Source: Kribbella sp. CA-293567
Lineage (GTDB): Bacteria > Actinomycetota > Actinomycetes > Propionibacteriales > Kribbellaceae
Direction of reading: 5' to 3'
Assembly (NCBI RefSeq): GCF_027627575.1
Contig: NZ_CP114065.1
Location: forward strand, 1,984,001-2,048,000
DNA length: 64,000 nucleotides
Shown here: piece after piece, positions 41,611-50,693 of the stretch
How the letters are laid out: each line of letters starts with the position of its first letter
How positions within the stretch are numbered: the first letter of the stretch is position 1
The notes under the pieces: model-generated
Seen by the model: the letters and a program-made list of their open reading frames with translations, nothing else
What the model was told of the DNA's origin: nothing
Databases searched by the model: none
Program-made: the position numbers and the translations under genes

Positions 41611-43806
41611 ATGTCCAGTTCCAGGGGACAACTCACGGTGCGGGCCGCACGCTGGAGTGCCACCCATCCGTGGCGGGCGATCGCCATGTGGGTGGTCGTG
41701 GTCGTGGCGTGTTTCGCGGTCGGCAACCTGACCGGGACCAAGGAGTCGACCAACGAGGGCGACATCGGTGAGGTGACCCGGGCCGACAGCATCGTCAAGT
41801 CCGGCAACTTCCCCGACCACGACGTCGAGAGCGTGCTGATCACGCCGAAGTCCGGGGCGCTCGACCAGACCCAGGCCAACCAGGTCGCTGGCGTGGTGAC
41901 TGAGCGGATGCGCGCCCTCGGTGGGGTCGCGGAGGTCGCCCAGCCGATCCTGTCACCGAAGAAGGACGCGCTGATCGTCCGGGTCACGCTGAAGGACGGC
42001 GACGACGACAACCGGGTCCAGCCGCTGCTCGACACGACCGCGAAGGTCCAGCAGGACTACCCGGCGCTGCGGGTCGAACAGGTCGGTGGCGAGTCGATCG
42101 GCAAGGCGCTGGATGAGACCCTCGGCGAGGACTTCAAGCGGGCCGAGATGTTCAGCCTGCCGGTGACGCTGATCATCCTGCTGCTCGCCTTCGGCGCCCT
42201 GATCGCGGCCGCCGTGCCGCTGGTGCTCGCGCTGACCGCGGTGGTCGCGGCGATCGGACTCTCCGCCGCGGCCTCGCAGTTGGTGCCGGCGGTCGACGCG
42301 GTCAACAGCGTCATCCTGCTGATCGGTATGGCGGTCGGCGTCGACTACTCACTGTTCTATCTGCGCCGTGAACGCGAGGAGCGCGCCAAGGGCCGCACCC
42401 ACCTGGACGCGGTCGAGGTGGCCGCGGCGACCTCGGGACATGCGGTCGTCGTCTCCGGCACCGCGGTGATCATCTCGATGGCGGGTCTGTTCCTGGCTCG
42501 GGACGCGGTCTTCTCCTCTTTCGCGGTCGGCTCGATCCTCGTGGTCGCCGTCGCGGTGGTCGGTTCGCTGACCGTGCTTCCGGCGATCCTGGCCAAGCTC
42601 GGCCGCTGGGTGGACCGCCCGCGCATCCCGCTCATCTGGCGCCTCACGGCGAACAAGACGAACCCGCGTCTGTGGCCGGCCCTGCTCAAGCCGGCTCTGA
42701 AGCACCCGATCGCGACCCTGCTGGTCTCTGTCACCGCGCTGCTCGCCGTGGCGGCACCCGCGCTGGGGATGAACCTGAAGTTTCCGGGCACCGAGGACCT
42801 GCCGCGCGACACGGCGGTGATGCAGGCGTACGACCGGCTGACCGCGGTTTTCCCGAGCACGGGCACCAGCCACGAGGTCGCAGTACGGGCCCCGGCCGGC
42901 GAGCAGGCCGCGGTGAAGGCGGCGTTCGGTGAGCTGATCAAGAAGACCCAGTCGGACAAGCTGTACGCACAGGACGGGCTGGAAGAGCCTGAGGTCTCCG
43001 CCGATGGCACGGTGTCGGTGTTCGAGGTCGCCACGCCGTACGAGGGTGGGAGCCAGGAAGCGCGGGACTCGCTGACCAAGCTGCGGACGGAGCTGATGCC
43101 GCAGACCTTCGGCAAGGTGCCGGGAGTGGAGTACGCGGTCGGCGGGTTCGTCGCGGCTGACGTGGACTACGCGGCCCACACCAGGTCGAAGCTGCCGCTG
43201 GTGATCGGGTTCGTGCTCCTGCTGACGATGATCGTGATGATGGTGACCTTCCGCTCGGTCGTCGTCGCGGTCACCGCGATCGGACTCAACCTGCTCAGCG
43301 CCGGAGCGGCGTACGGGGTGATCACGGCGGTCTTCCAGAACACCTGGGCCGAGGGCCTCCTCGACTTCCGCTCCAACGGAGCCGTCGTCTCCTGGCTGCC
43401 GCTGTTCCTCTTCGTGGTCCTCTTCGGCCTCTCGATGGACTACCACGTCTTCGTGGTCAGCCGGATCCGCGAGGCCGTACTCCGAGGCGTCCCGACCAAG
43501 CAGGCCGTTGCCGAAGGCATCACCGGCTCGGCAGGCGTGGTGACCAGCGCGGCCGCCGTCATGATCGGCGTCTTCGCGGTCTTCGCCACCCTGAGCACCC
43601 TGGACATGAAGCAGTTGGGCGTCGGCCTGGCGGTGGCGATCCTGATCGACGCGACGATCATCCGCGCGGTCGTCCTCCCGTCCATCATGACGCTGCTCGG
43701 CGACGCCAACTGGTGGGCCCCCAAATGGCTCCGCTCCAAGCCCGCCAAGCACGCGGCGCCGGCAGCAGCTCCCGAGGAGGAGCGGGAACTCACCCCCGTC
43801 GGCTGA
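41611..43806 (+). CDS. MMPL-family RND transporter
   Basis: A 731-residue membrane transporter of the MMPL/RND superfamily. It has an N-terminal helix, an extracytoplasmic porter domain (about 40-180), five helices, a second porter domain (about 390-515) and five more helices. The proton-relay pairs are visible as GVDYSLFY and SMDYHVF. Family members export lipids, peptidoglycan precursors or drugs. No regulator or lipid-synthesis gene is adjacent, so the cargo is unknown. The gene ends at a long hairpin convergent with the molybdoenzyme gene. Confidence 0.92.
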   Translation: MSSSRGQLTVRAARWSATHPWRAIAMWVVVVVACFAVGNLTGTKESTNEGDIGEVTRADSIVKSGNFPDHDVESVLITPKSGALDQTQANQVAGVVTERMRALGGVAEVAQPILSPKKDALIVRVTLKDGDDDNRVQPLLDTTAKVQQDYPALRVEQVGGESIGKALDETLGEDFKRAEMFSLPVTLIILLLAFGALIAAAVPLVLALTAVVAAIGLSAAASQLVPAVDAVNSVILLIGMAVGVDYSLFYLRREREERAKGRTHLDAVEVAAATSGHAVVVSGTAVIISMAGLFLARDAVFSSFAVGSILVVAVAVVGSLTVLPAILAKLGRWVDRPRIPLIWRLTANKTNPRLWPALLKPALKHPIATLLVSVTALLAVAAPALGMNLKFPGTEDLPRDTAVMQAYDRLTAVFPSTGTSHEVAVRAPAGEQAAVKAAFGELIKKTQSDKLYAQDGLEEPEVSADGTVSVFEVATPYEGGSQEARDSLTKLRTELMPQTFGKVPGVEYAVGGFVAADVDYAAHTRSKLPLVIGFVLLLTMIVMMVTFRSVVVAVTAIGLNLLSAGAAYGVITAVFQNTWAEGLLDFRSNGAVVSWLPLFLFVVLFGLSMDYHVFVVSRIREAVLRGVPTKQAVAEGITGSAGVVTSAAAVMIGVFAVFATLSTLDMKQLGVGLAVAILIDATIIRAVVLPSIMTLLGDANWWAPKWLRSKPAKHAAPAAAPEEERELTPVG

Positions 43807-43815
43807 CCCACTGGC

Positions 43816-43893
43816 CAAGAGTTACCCCCGCGGCCGGATGGTTACCCCAGGTTCTGACCGGGGGTAACCATCCGGCCGGCAAGGTAACTCTTG
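43816..43893. terminator. 33-base-arm hairpin between convergent genes
   Basis: Arms 43816-43848 and 43861-43893 pair at 28 of 33 positions; the five mismatches form one internal bulge (CCCGC against GGCAA). The loop is 12 bases. It begins nine bases after the transporter stop and ends twelve bases before the molybdoenzyme stop, so it likely terminates both. Confidence 0.75.
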
Positions 43894-43905
43894 CTTGAGC
43901 GGGGG

Positions 43906-46161
43906 TTAGGGCGAGGGTTGCAGGCGGACGGTTAGGCCTTTGGCTACGGGGGTGTTGCTGCCTTTGGCCAGGTCGTCGGCCGACATCAGGACGTTGGTTT
44001 CCGGGTAGTACGCCGCGACGCAGCCGCGGGCGGTGGGGTAGGAGACCAGGCGGTAGCCGTTGGCCCGGCGTTCCACGCCGGCGAACTCGCTGATGATGTC
44101 GACGAGCTGGCCGTCCTCCAGACCCAGCGCCTTCAGGTCGTCGGGGTTGACGAAGACGACCTCGCGGGTGCCGTGGATGCCGCGGTAGCGGTCCTCCAGG
44201 CCGTAGATCGTGGTGTTGAACTGGTCGTGGCTGCGCATCGTCTGCAACAGCAGGCGGCCGGGCTCGGTCGGCAGCCAGGACAGGTCGTTCGCGCTGAACT
44301 GCGCCTTCGCGTCCGACGTCTTGAACTCACGCTTGTCCCGGGCGGCATGCGCCAGCAGGAACCCGCCTGTCGCCTGCAACCGCTGCTCGAAGTCCTCGTA
44401 CCCGTCGCAGACCCGTCCGATCCGCTGCCGGATCAGGCTGTAGTCGTCGGCGAAGTCCGCCCAGGGGATCTGCCCGACCTCGGGGACGACCAGCGCGGCG
44501 ATCCCGCAGACGATTGCGATCTCCGACTTCAGCTCCGGGGCCGGCGGCACCAGGTTCCCCGTCGACAGATGTACTGCGCCCTGCGAGTCCTCGACCGTCA
44601 CCGACTGTGGCCCGTTCGGCGTGTGGTCGTGATCGGTCCGTCCGAGCGTCGGCAGGATCAGCGCCTCGCGCCCGGTCACCACGTGCGACTTGTTCAGCTT
44701 CGTCGACACATGCACGGTCAGATCACACCGCCGGAGGCCTTCGTGGACGACGTCGGTGTCCGGCGTCGCCATCGCGAAGTTGCCGCCCATCGCGAAGAAC
44801 ACCCGGACGGCGCCCTCCCGCAACCGGTGCACCGTCTCGGCCGCGTCGATCCCGTGGTCGCGCGGCGAAGTGAAGGCGAACTCACGGTCCAGCCGGTCCA
44901 GGAACGCGTCCGGCATCCGCTCCCAGATGCCCATGCTCCGGTCGCCCTGCACGTTCGAGTGACCGCGCACCGGGCACGGCCCCGCGCCCGGCTTGCCGAT
45001 GTTGCCCTGCAGCAGCAGCACGTTGACGATCTCGGTGATGGTGGCAACCGCTTCGCGATGCTGCGTCAGCCCCATCGCCCAGCAGATCACCGTCGCCTTC
45101 GACTTGAGGAAGCGAGCGGTGAACTCCTCGATCTCCGCCCGCGTCAGCCCCGTCGCCAGCTCCACCGCCGCCCAGTCCAGCTCGGCGTTGTGCTTGGCGT
45201 ACACCTCGTACCCACTCGTGTGGTCCTCGATGAACGCCTTGTCCAGCACGGTTCCCGGCGCGTCTGCCTCGGCCTGCAGCAACAAGTGGCCGACGGCAAG
45301 GAACAGCGCCTGGTCACCACCGATCCGGATCTGCAGGTGCTGGTCGGCCAGCTCGGTGCCCTTGCCGACCCAGCCCGACGGCCGTTGCGGGTTCTTGAAG
45401 TTCATCAGCCCCGGCTCGGGCAGCGGGTTCACCGAGACGATGTCCGCGCCGTTCCTCTTCGCGATCTCCAGGTGGCTGAGCATCCGCGGCGCGTTGGTGC
45501 CCGGGTTCTGCCCGACCACGACGATCAACTCGGACTCCTCGAGCATCTCCAGCGTGACCGCGCCCTTGCCGCTGCCGATCACCCGCGTCAGCGCCGTACC
45601 GGAGGACTCGTGGCACATGTTCGAGCAGTCGGGCAGGTTGTTCGTGCCGTAGGCGCGGACGAAGGTCTGGTAGAGGAACGCAGCCTCGTTGCTGGTCCGC
45701 CCGGAGGTGTAGAACACCGCGTCGTCGGGATCGTCGAGCGCCTTCAGGTGCCGGGCGACGACCTGGAACGCCTCCTCCCAGCCGACCGGTTCGTAGTGCG
45801 TCGCGCCCGCCCGCAGCAGCATCGGCTCGGTGATCCGGCCGAGCTTGCCGAGCTCGAACTCGGAGATCTGCTGCAGGTCCTCGATCGAGTGCTCGGCGAA
45901 GAACGCCCGCGGCACCCGCTTGCGGGTCGCCTCCCAGGCGACCGCCTTGGCCCCGTTCTCGCAGAACTCCGCCGAGTGTTTGCGCTTGCTGTCCGGATCC
46001 GGCCAGGCACAGGACGGGCAGTCGAAGCCGCGGTCCTGGTTCATCTTGAGGAACACCTTGCCGGTCCGGACCGGGCCCATCTCGCGCAAACCGAACTTGA
46101 ACGACGAGAGCACGGCAGGCACGCCGGCGGCCTTCTTCTTCGGCTGTTCGATGTCGACCAT
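43906..46161 (-). CDS. FdhF/YdeP-family molybdopterin oxidoreductase
   Basis: A 751-residue molybdopterin oxidoreductase of the FdhF/YdeP group. The N-terminus has CPSC and a later Cys (AEFCENG), so the Fe-S site has fewer cysteines than true formate dehydrogenase. DCSNMCHESSGTAL, VVVGQNPGTNAPR, CPVRGHSNVQGDR and FFAMGGNFA are cofactor-binding regions, and RSHDQFNTTIYG is in the C-terminal molybdopterin-binding domain. Members are linked to acid resistance or formate-like oxidation; the substrate is uncertain. No accessory FdhD or Fe-S subunit gene is adjacent. The ATG at 46161 is supported by the conserved N-terminus. Confidence 0.88.
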   Translation of the reverse strand: MVDIEQPKKKAAGVPAVLSSFKFGLREMGPVRTGKVFLKMNQDRGFDCPSCAWPDPDSKRKHSAEFCENGAKAVAWEATRKRVPRAFFAEHSIEDLQQISEFELGKLGRITEPMLLRAGATHYEPVGWEEAFQVVARHLKALDDPDDAVFYTSGRTSNEAAFLYQTFVRAYGTNNLPDCSNMCHESSGTALTRVIGSGKGAVTLEMLEESELIVVVGQNPGTNAPRMLSHLEIAKRNGADIVSVNPLPEPGLMNFKNPQRPSGWVGKGTELADQHLQIRIGGDQALFLAVGHLLLQAEADAPGTVLDKAFIEDHTSGYEVYAKHNAELDWAAVELATGLTRAEIEEFTARFLKSKATVICWAMGLTQHREAVATITEIVNVLLLQGNIGKPGAGPCPVRGHSNVQGDRSMGIWERMPDAFLDRLDREFAFTSPRDHGIDAAETVHRLREGAVRVFFAMGGNFAMATPDTDVVHEGLRRCDLTVHVSTKLNKSHVVTGREALILPTLGRTDHDHTPNGPQSVTVEDSQGAVHLSTGNLVPPAPELKSEIAIVCGIAALVVPEVGQIPWADFADDYSLIRQRIGRVCDGYEDFEQRLQATGGFLLAHAARDKREFKTSDAKAQFSANDLSWLPTEPGRLLLQTMRSHDQFNTTIYGLEDRYRGIHGTREVVFVNPDDLKALGLEDGQLVDIISEFAGVERRANGYRLVSYPTARGCVAAYYPETNVLMSADDLAKGSNTPVAKGLTVRLQPSP

Positions 46162-46308
46162 GGTTCAACTGTAAATCGTCCTATCGGCACAGGCAGGGTT
46201 GATAGCCGTCGCCGATGCCGGCCACCGCCGCGCGATCGCGACGGATCGGTCCCGACCGGTTGCGGACAGAACCGTCGACGGACCGGGCAAGTCGCGTTAG
46301 CGTGCGAA

Positions 46309-46326
46309 TGGAAAGCGGTTACCGCA
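46309..46326. promoter_or_regulatory. Possible LacI-family operator before the lyase
   Basis: TGGAAAGCGGTTACCGCA is an imperfect palindrome with the central CG and flanking AA/TT typical of LacI-family operators that control sugar-polymer enzymes. It lies 24 bases before the lyase ATG. No LacI gene is in the window. Confidence 0.4.
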
Positions 46327-46349
46327 CCTCTCGCCCCGAAGGATCCGCC

Positions 46350-48635
46350 ATGACCTTCCGCCGAGTCGCAGCCCTCGTCCTCGCCGCTCTGCTCGCCACC
46401 GCAGGCGCCCCCGCCACTGCCGCTGCCGCTGCCGCTGCCACAGCCAGTACGGCGTACGCGGCGCACCCGCCGCAGGCCCGACCCCAGCTCGAGAAGCTCG
46501 ACCGCGGTCTGGTCGCCACCAGCACCAGCGAAGGCGTCTTCCTCAGCTGGCGCCTACTGGCCAAGGAGGCGACGGGCAGCACCGAGCACGGACTCACCGG
46601 AGCCGACTTCAACGTCTACCGCGACGGCAAGCGGATCGCCACCGTCACGGACAGCACCAACTACCTGGACCGGACCGGCGGCCAGGGCTCCCACTATCGG
46701 GTCGTCTCCGTCGTCAAGGGCCGGGAGCAGGACCGCAGCGCCAGCGTCACACCGTGGTCCAACGGCTACACCGACCTTCCACTGCGTAAGCCCGCCGACG
46801 GAGTCACACCCGCCGGTGAGCCGTACACCTACTCGGCCAATGACCTGAGTGTCGGCGACGCGGACGGCGACGGCCAGTACGAGTACGTCGTCAGCTGGAC
46901 CCCGTCGAACGCCAAGGACGTGTCCCAGATCGGATACACCGGCAACGTCTACCTTGACACCTACAAGGCCAATGGGACGTTGCTGCACCGACTCGACCTT
47001 GGGGTCAACATCCGGGCCGGAGCCCACTACACGCAGTTCCTCGTCTACGACTTCGATGGTGACGGCCGCTCCGAGCTGATGCTGAAGACGGCGCCTGGTA
47101 CCAAGACGACCAGCTATGACCGCTCAGGGCGGGTCAGGTCGGATCGCTACATCACCATGCCTGCAGCGGACCGCCGTGCGGGCTACAGCCACCGTGACGA
47201 CTACCGGGTCAGCAAGGCCGGCTACTACGAGCACCTGGTCGCTATGTTCCAGCAGTGGCAGGACCAGCCCGAGGTCAAGAGCGGCAAGTGGCCAGCCACG
47301 CTGGAAGCCGCTTTCGGCATCGAACAGCGCTACCAGTACCCACTGGTCCGTACGGATGCCGCTGCACTCGTCGACTACTTCATGGACGTCTACGCGCCGA
47401 GCCGTAGCGAGCGCAACAAGCTTCGCGACTTCGAGGGCTTCATCCTCAGCGGTCCTGAGTACCTGACGGTTTTCGACGGCCGGACCGGGCGGGAACTCGA
47501 GACGACCCGCTACCAGCCCGGCAGAGCAGACGACGGCCTGCGCTGGGGGGACTACGCCATGTCGAGGATCGAGCCCGGCAACCGCGTCGACCGCTTCCTG
47601 GCCGGCGTCGCCTACCTGGACGGCTCCCGCCCGTCAGCGGTCTTCGCCCGCGGCTACTACACCCGTACGACGATCGCCACCTACGGCTGGAACGGCAGGA
47701 AGATCACCCGAGGCTGGGCGGTCGACAGTGGCTGGACCCCGATGACCAACCCCTTCAACGACAGTCCGCACGGCCGGGACGGCACGGATCCGCAGTACGG
47801 CTCGATCACGACGCAGGGGTTCCACTCGCTGAGTGCGGCCGACGTGGACGGCGACGGGAAGCAGGAGATCGTCTACGGGTCCGCCACGATCGACGACGAC
47901 GGGGAGGTGCTCTACAGCTCCAAGGACGTACTGCCGCCGTCCAGTGCCGACCCCGGCGCGGTCGCGAGGCTCGGACACGGCGACGCGATGCACGTGACCG
48001 ACATCGACCCGCAGCGGCCGGGCAAGGAGATCTTCACCGTGCACGAAGGCGCCACCTCAGCGCCGTACGGGTACGCCTTGCGGGATGCCGCCACCGGCCA
48101 GGTGATCTACGGCGAGTACTCCGGACGCGACACCGGCCGCGGCATGGTCGGCGACATCGACTCCACCGAGCCGGGTCTCGAGACCTGGGCCATGCGGTTG
48201 CGGAGTGCGGACGGCGATGCGCTCGGCACCGCGTATCCCGGGACCAACCAGAGCATCCGCTGGGCCGCCGACATGACCACCCAGATCGTCGACGGCGCCG
48301 GCACGGTGACGCCGACCATCAAGGACTGGCACCGCGGCACGCTGCTCACCGCGACCGGAACCCTGACCAACAACGGCACCAAGGGAAACCCGTCACTGGT
48401 GGCCGACATCCTCGGTGACTGGCGCGAAGAGCTACTGGTTCGCACGGCCGGCAGCAGCGCGATCCGGATCTACCTGAGCACCGAGGTGACCGACCGCAAG
48501 CTCTACACGTTGATGCACGATCCGCAGTACCGCGTGGAGGTCGCGCGGCAGAACACGGCGTACAACCAGCCGTCGTACCCCGGGTTCTATCTCGCCTCGG
48601 ACCTCGACTGGTCGAAGGTGCCGCTGCCGAGGTGA
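46350..48635 (+). CDS. Secreted rhamnogalacturonan lyase, PL11
   Basis: A 761-residue exported lyase. The signal peptide runs to about residue 37 and is followed by LEKLDRGLVA and FLSWRLL, the usual start of polysaccharide lyase family 11. Calcium-binding DxDGDGxxE loops are seen (GDADGDGQYEYV, DFDGDGRSEL, DVDGDGKQEI) as blades of its beta-propeller, and DILGDWREELLVR and TEVTDRKLYTLMHD close it. The enzyme cuts the pectin backbone rhamnogalacturonan I by beta-elimination outside the cell. ATG 46350 follows GAAGGAT. This indicates use of plant cell walls. Confidence 0.93.
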   Translation: MTFRRVAALVLAALLATAGAPATAAAAAAATASTAYAAHPPQARPQLEKLDRGLVATSTSEGVFLSWRLLAKEATGSTEHGLTGADFNVYRDGKRIATVTDSTNYLDRTGGQGSHYRVVSVVKGREQDRSASVTPWSNGYTDLPLRKPADGVTPAGEPYTYSANDLSVGDADGDGQYEYVVSWTPSNAKDVSQIGYTGNVYLDTYKANGTLLHRLDLGVNIRAGAHYTQFLVYDFDGDGRSELMLKTAPGTKTTSYDRSGRVRSDRYITMPAADRRAGYSHRDDYRVSKAGYYEHLVAMFQQWQDQPEVKSGKWPATLEAAFGIEQRYQYPLVRTDAAALVDYFMDVYAPSRSERNKLRDFEGFILSGPEYLTVFDGRTGRELETTRYQPGRADDGLRWGDYAMSRIEPGNRVDRFLAGVAYLDGSRPSAVFARGYYTRTTIATYGWNGRKITRGWAVDSGWTPMTNPFNDSPHGRDGTDPQYGSITTQGFHSLSAADVDGDGKQEIVYGSATIDDDGEVLYSSKDVLPPSSADPGAVARLGHGDAMHVTDIDPQRPGKEIFTVHEGATSAPYGYALRDAATGQVIYGEYSGRDTGRGMVGDIDSTEPGLETWAMRLRSADGDALGTAYPGTNQSIRWAADMTTQIVDGAGTVTPTIKDWHRGTLLTATGTLTNNGTKGNPSLVADILGDWREELLVRTAGSSAIRIYLSTEVTDRKLYTLMHDPQYRVEVARQNTAYNQPSYPGFYLASDLDWSKVPLPR

Positions 48636-48911
48636 CACCGGCGTCGGGCGATCAGCCGACAGGTGTCAGCTGGTCAGCCCGAAGCTCCGGCCGTTCGGCT
48701 CGGAACGTCCGGCCGTTCACCCGCTGTGACGCGGGCCTTGCAGAGACGAGTGTTTGACGCGGCAGCAAAGCGGCATCTGGGGGGATGAGCGTCGGCTCCG
48801 CGCACCGGGTCCAGGGGTCGGACCCAGGTACGCCGGCCGTTCCGTCGTGCGTTGCCGCGCCTGGAAGACCCTGTCTCCGTCGCCTGCCGGAGCATCTGCA
48901 AAGGAAGCACC

Positions 48912-49352
48912 ATGAAAGACCGCCTTCGGGCCGCCGTTCTGGCCGCCCGAACCGTCCACCGTGCCTCGAACCAGCCATCGACCCGCCGCGTCCACCGAGC
49001 CCACTCCGGCCGGGACCGATCCGGCCGCCGGAACGAATCCGGCTTCACCCTGATCGAACTGCTGATCGTCGTCGTCATCCTCGGCGTGCTGTCCGGGATC
49101 GTCGTCTTCGCCGTCAGCGGCATCCAGGACCGTGGCAACGCTGCCGCCTGCAAGACCGACAAGAAGACCGTACTGGTCGCCGTGGAGGCGTACTACGCCA
49201 AGAACGGCGCCTACCCGCCGGCGGGGGAGGCCGGCTGGCTGGAGCTCACCGTCGGTGTCAACCAGCTGCTCCGTGAACGCCCGGCCGGCAGCGGCTACGC
49301 CATCACCCTCGGCGTCGGTGGGCTGGTGACGGCGACCGGCGCCTGTACCTGA
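48912..49352 (+). CDS. Type IV pilin-like major prepilin with long leader
   Basis: A 146-residue prepilin. A basic 44-residue leader precedes the cleavage site G44/F45, followed by TLIELLIVVVILGVL with glutamate at +5, the class III signal used by prepilin peptidases. The rest is a short globular domain with two cysteines (Cys79 and the penultimate Cys) that could form a disulfide. It is the first gene of the pilus locus and stands 247 bases before pilT, so it may be transcribed more strongly. The 276-base upstream gap (48636-48911) holds a repeated TCCGGCCGTTC and no gene. Confidence 0.85.
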   Translation: MKDRLRAAVLAARTVHRASNQPSTRRVHRAHSGRDRSGRRNESGFTLIELLIVVVILGVLSGIVVFAVSGIQDRGNAAACKTDKKTVLVAVEAYYAKNGAYPPAGEAGWLELTVGVNQLLRERPAGSGYAITLGVGGLVTATGACT

Positions 49353-49527
49353 TCGATTCCCGCCCCTCCCGCGCTCCTCTCGGCGCGGCGGCGGGTGGAC
49401 CGGCTCGGAGGAGGGCCGGTCCATCCGCTGAGGGGAGCCCGCAGTACCGCCCGAGCGCTGCCTTGCAAGCAGTGCCGTCCGAGTGACCCACCAGCTGGCG
49501 ACCGGCCCGTCGTTCCGTGTCGCCATC

Positions 49528-49559
49528 GGCATACCGGCTGTCCTCGCAGCCGGTATGCC
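49528..49559 (+). promoter_or_regulatory. Strong hairpin in the pilin-pilT gap
   Basis: A perfect 13-base stem GGCATACCGGCTG/CAGCCGGTATGCC with loop TCCTCG lies 40 bases before the pilT ATG. It may protect the pilin message, attenuate read-through into pilT, or both. There is no T-tract. Confidence 0.55.
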
Positions 49560-49598
49560 ACCTCGGCGGGCGGCTCCGATCGATCCGGAAGGGATTCG

Positions 49599-50693
49599 AT
49601 GAAAGTTCCCGCGCCCGGCGGCAGGGTCGACCTGCTGCTCGAAGAACTCTGGAACGCCGGCGGCACCGACCTGCTGCTGACAGTGGGGATGGCGCCGCAG
49701 CTGCGCGTCCACGGTGTGCTGCGACCGGTCGCCGACCGGACCGTGCTGACCAGGACCGACACCGACACCCTGCTCGCCGAGATGCTCAACCCGCATCGGG
49801 CGAACGTCCACCAGACCACCTACGAGCAGGACTTCTCCTTCTCCTGGCGGCAGAACGCACGCATCCGGGCGAACGCGTTCACCCAGCGCGGCGACACCGC
49901 GATCGCGTTGCGGATCATTCCGCGCAGCATCCCGACGGTGTCCGAGCTGGGCCTGCCGGAGATCGTCGGCAAGTTCGCCCAGCTGCACCAGGGGCTCGTC
50001 CTGGTCACCGGCCCGACCGGTTCGGGCAAGTCGACCACGCTCGCCTCGGTGATCCACCAGATCAACACCGACCGGGCCTGTCACATCATCACCATCGAGG
50101 ACCCGATCGAGTACGTACACGAGCACCGCCGCTCGGCGGTCAACCAGCGCGAGGTGGGCAGCGACACCGCCTCGTTCCCCGACGCCCTGCGCGCCGCGCT
50201 GCGGGAGGACCCCGACGTGCTGCTGGTCGGCGAGATGCGCGACCTGGAGTCGATCCGCTTCGCGCTGACCATCGCCGAGACCGGCCACCTGGTCTTCGCC
50301 ACCCTGCACACCAACGACACCGCGCAGTCGCTGGCCCGGATCATCGACGTCTTCCCGGCCGAGCAGCAGTGCCAGGTCCGGGTGCAGCTCAGCGCAGCGC
50401 TGAGCGGGGTCGTCTACCAGCGGCTGGTACCGCGTACCAGCGGCGGCCTGGTCGCGGCCTTCGAGGTGATGGTCGCCAACGCGGGCATCCGCAACCTGAT
50501 CAAGGAAGGCAAGACGCACCAGCTCCGCAACGCGCTCGTCACCGGGCGGCGCGAAGGAATGATCACCCTCGAACAGTCCCTGTCCGCGCTGCTCCAGGCC
50601 GGCGAGATCTCGTACGCCGATGCCGTCTCGCGCTGCGCGCATCCCAAGGAACTCGAGGTCCGGCCGAGGACAGGAGCAGGAACCAGACCATGA
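49599..50693 (+). CDS. pilT: PilT-like ATPase
   Basis: A 364-residue hexameric secretion/pilus ATPase of the PilT branch. The short N-terminal PAS-like domain reads GGTDLLLTVG near residue 21-30; Walker A is GPTGSGKST (138-146), IITIEDPIEYVH the Asp box, LVGEMRD the Walker B region, and ATLHTND the His box. NAGIRNLIKEGK matches the AIRNLIRE motif specific to PilT retraction motors. In a Gram-positive this suggests that the pilus can be retracted. ATG 49599 follows GGAAGGG. The stop overlaps the pilB ATG (ATGA). Confidence 0.9.
   Translation: MKVPAPGGRVDLLLEELWNAGGTDLLLTVGMAPQLRVHGVLRPVADRTVLTRTDTDTLLAEMLNPHRANVHQTTYEQDFSFSWRQNARIRANAFTQRGDTAIALRIIPRSIPTVSELGLPEIVGKFAQLHQGLVLVTGPTGSGKSTTLASVIHQINTDRACHIITIEDPIEYVHEHRRSAVNQREVGSDTASFPDALRAALREDPDVLLVGEMRDLESIRFALTIAETGHLVFATLHTNDTAQSLARIIDVFPAEQQCQVRVQLSAALSGVVYQRLVPRTSGGLVAAFEVMVANAGIRNLIKEGKTHQLRNALVTGRREGMITLEQSLSALLQAGEISYADAVSRCAHPKELEVRPRTGAGTRP

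Noticed and set aside
48636..48911. Possible c-di-GMP riboswitch before the major pilin
   Set aside because: A GACGCGGCAGCAAAGC stretch recalls part of the GEMM-I core, but the GCAAA-tetraloop receptor layout and flanking helices could not be found.
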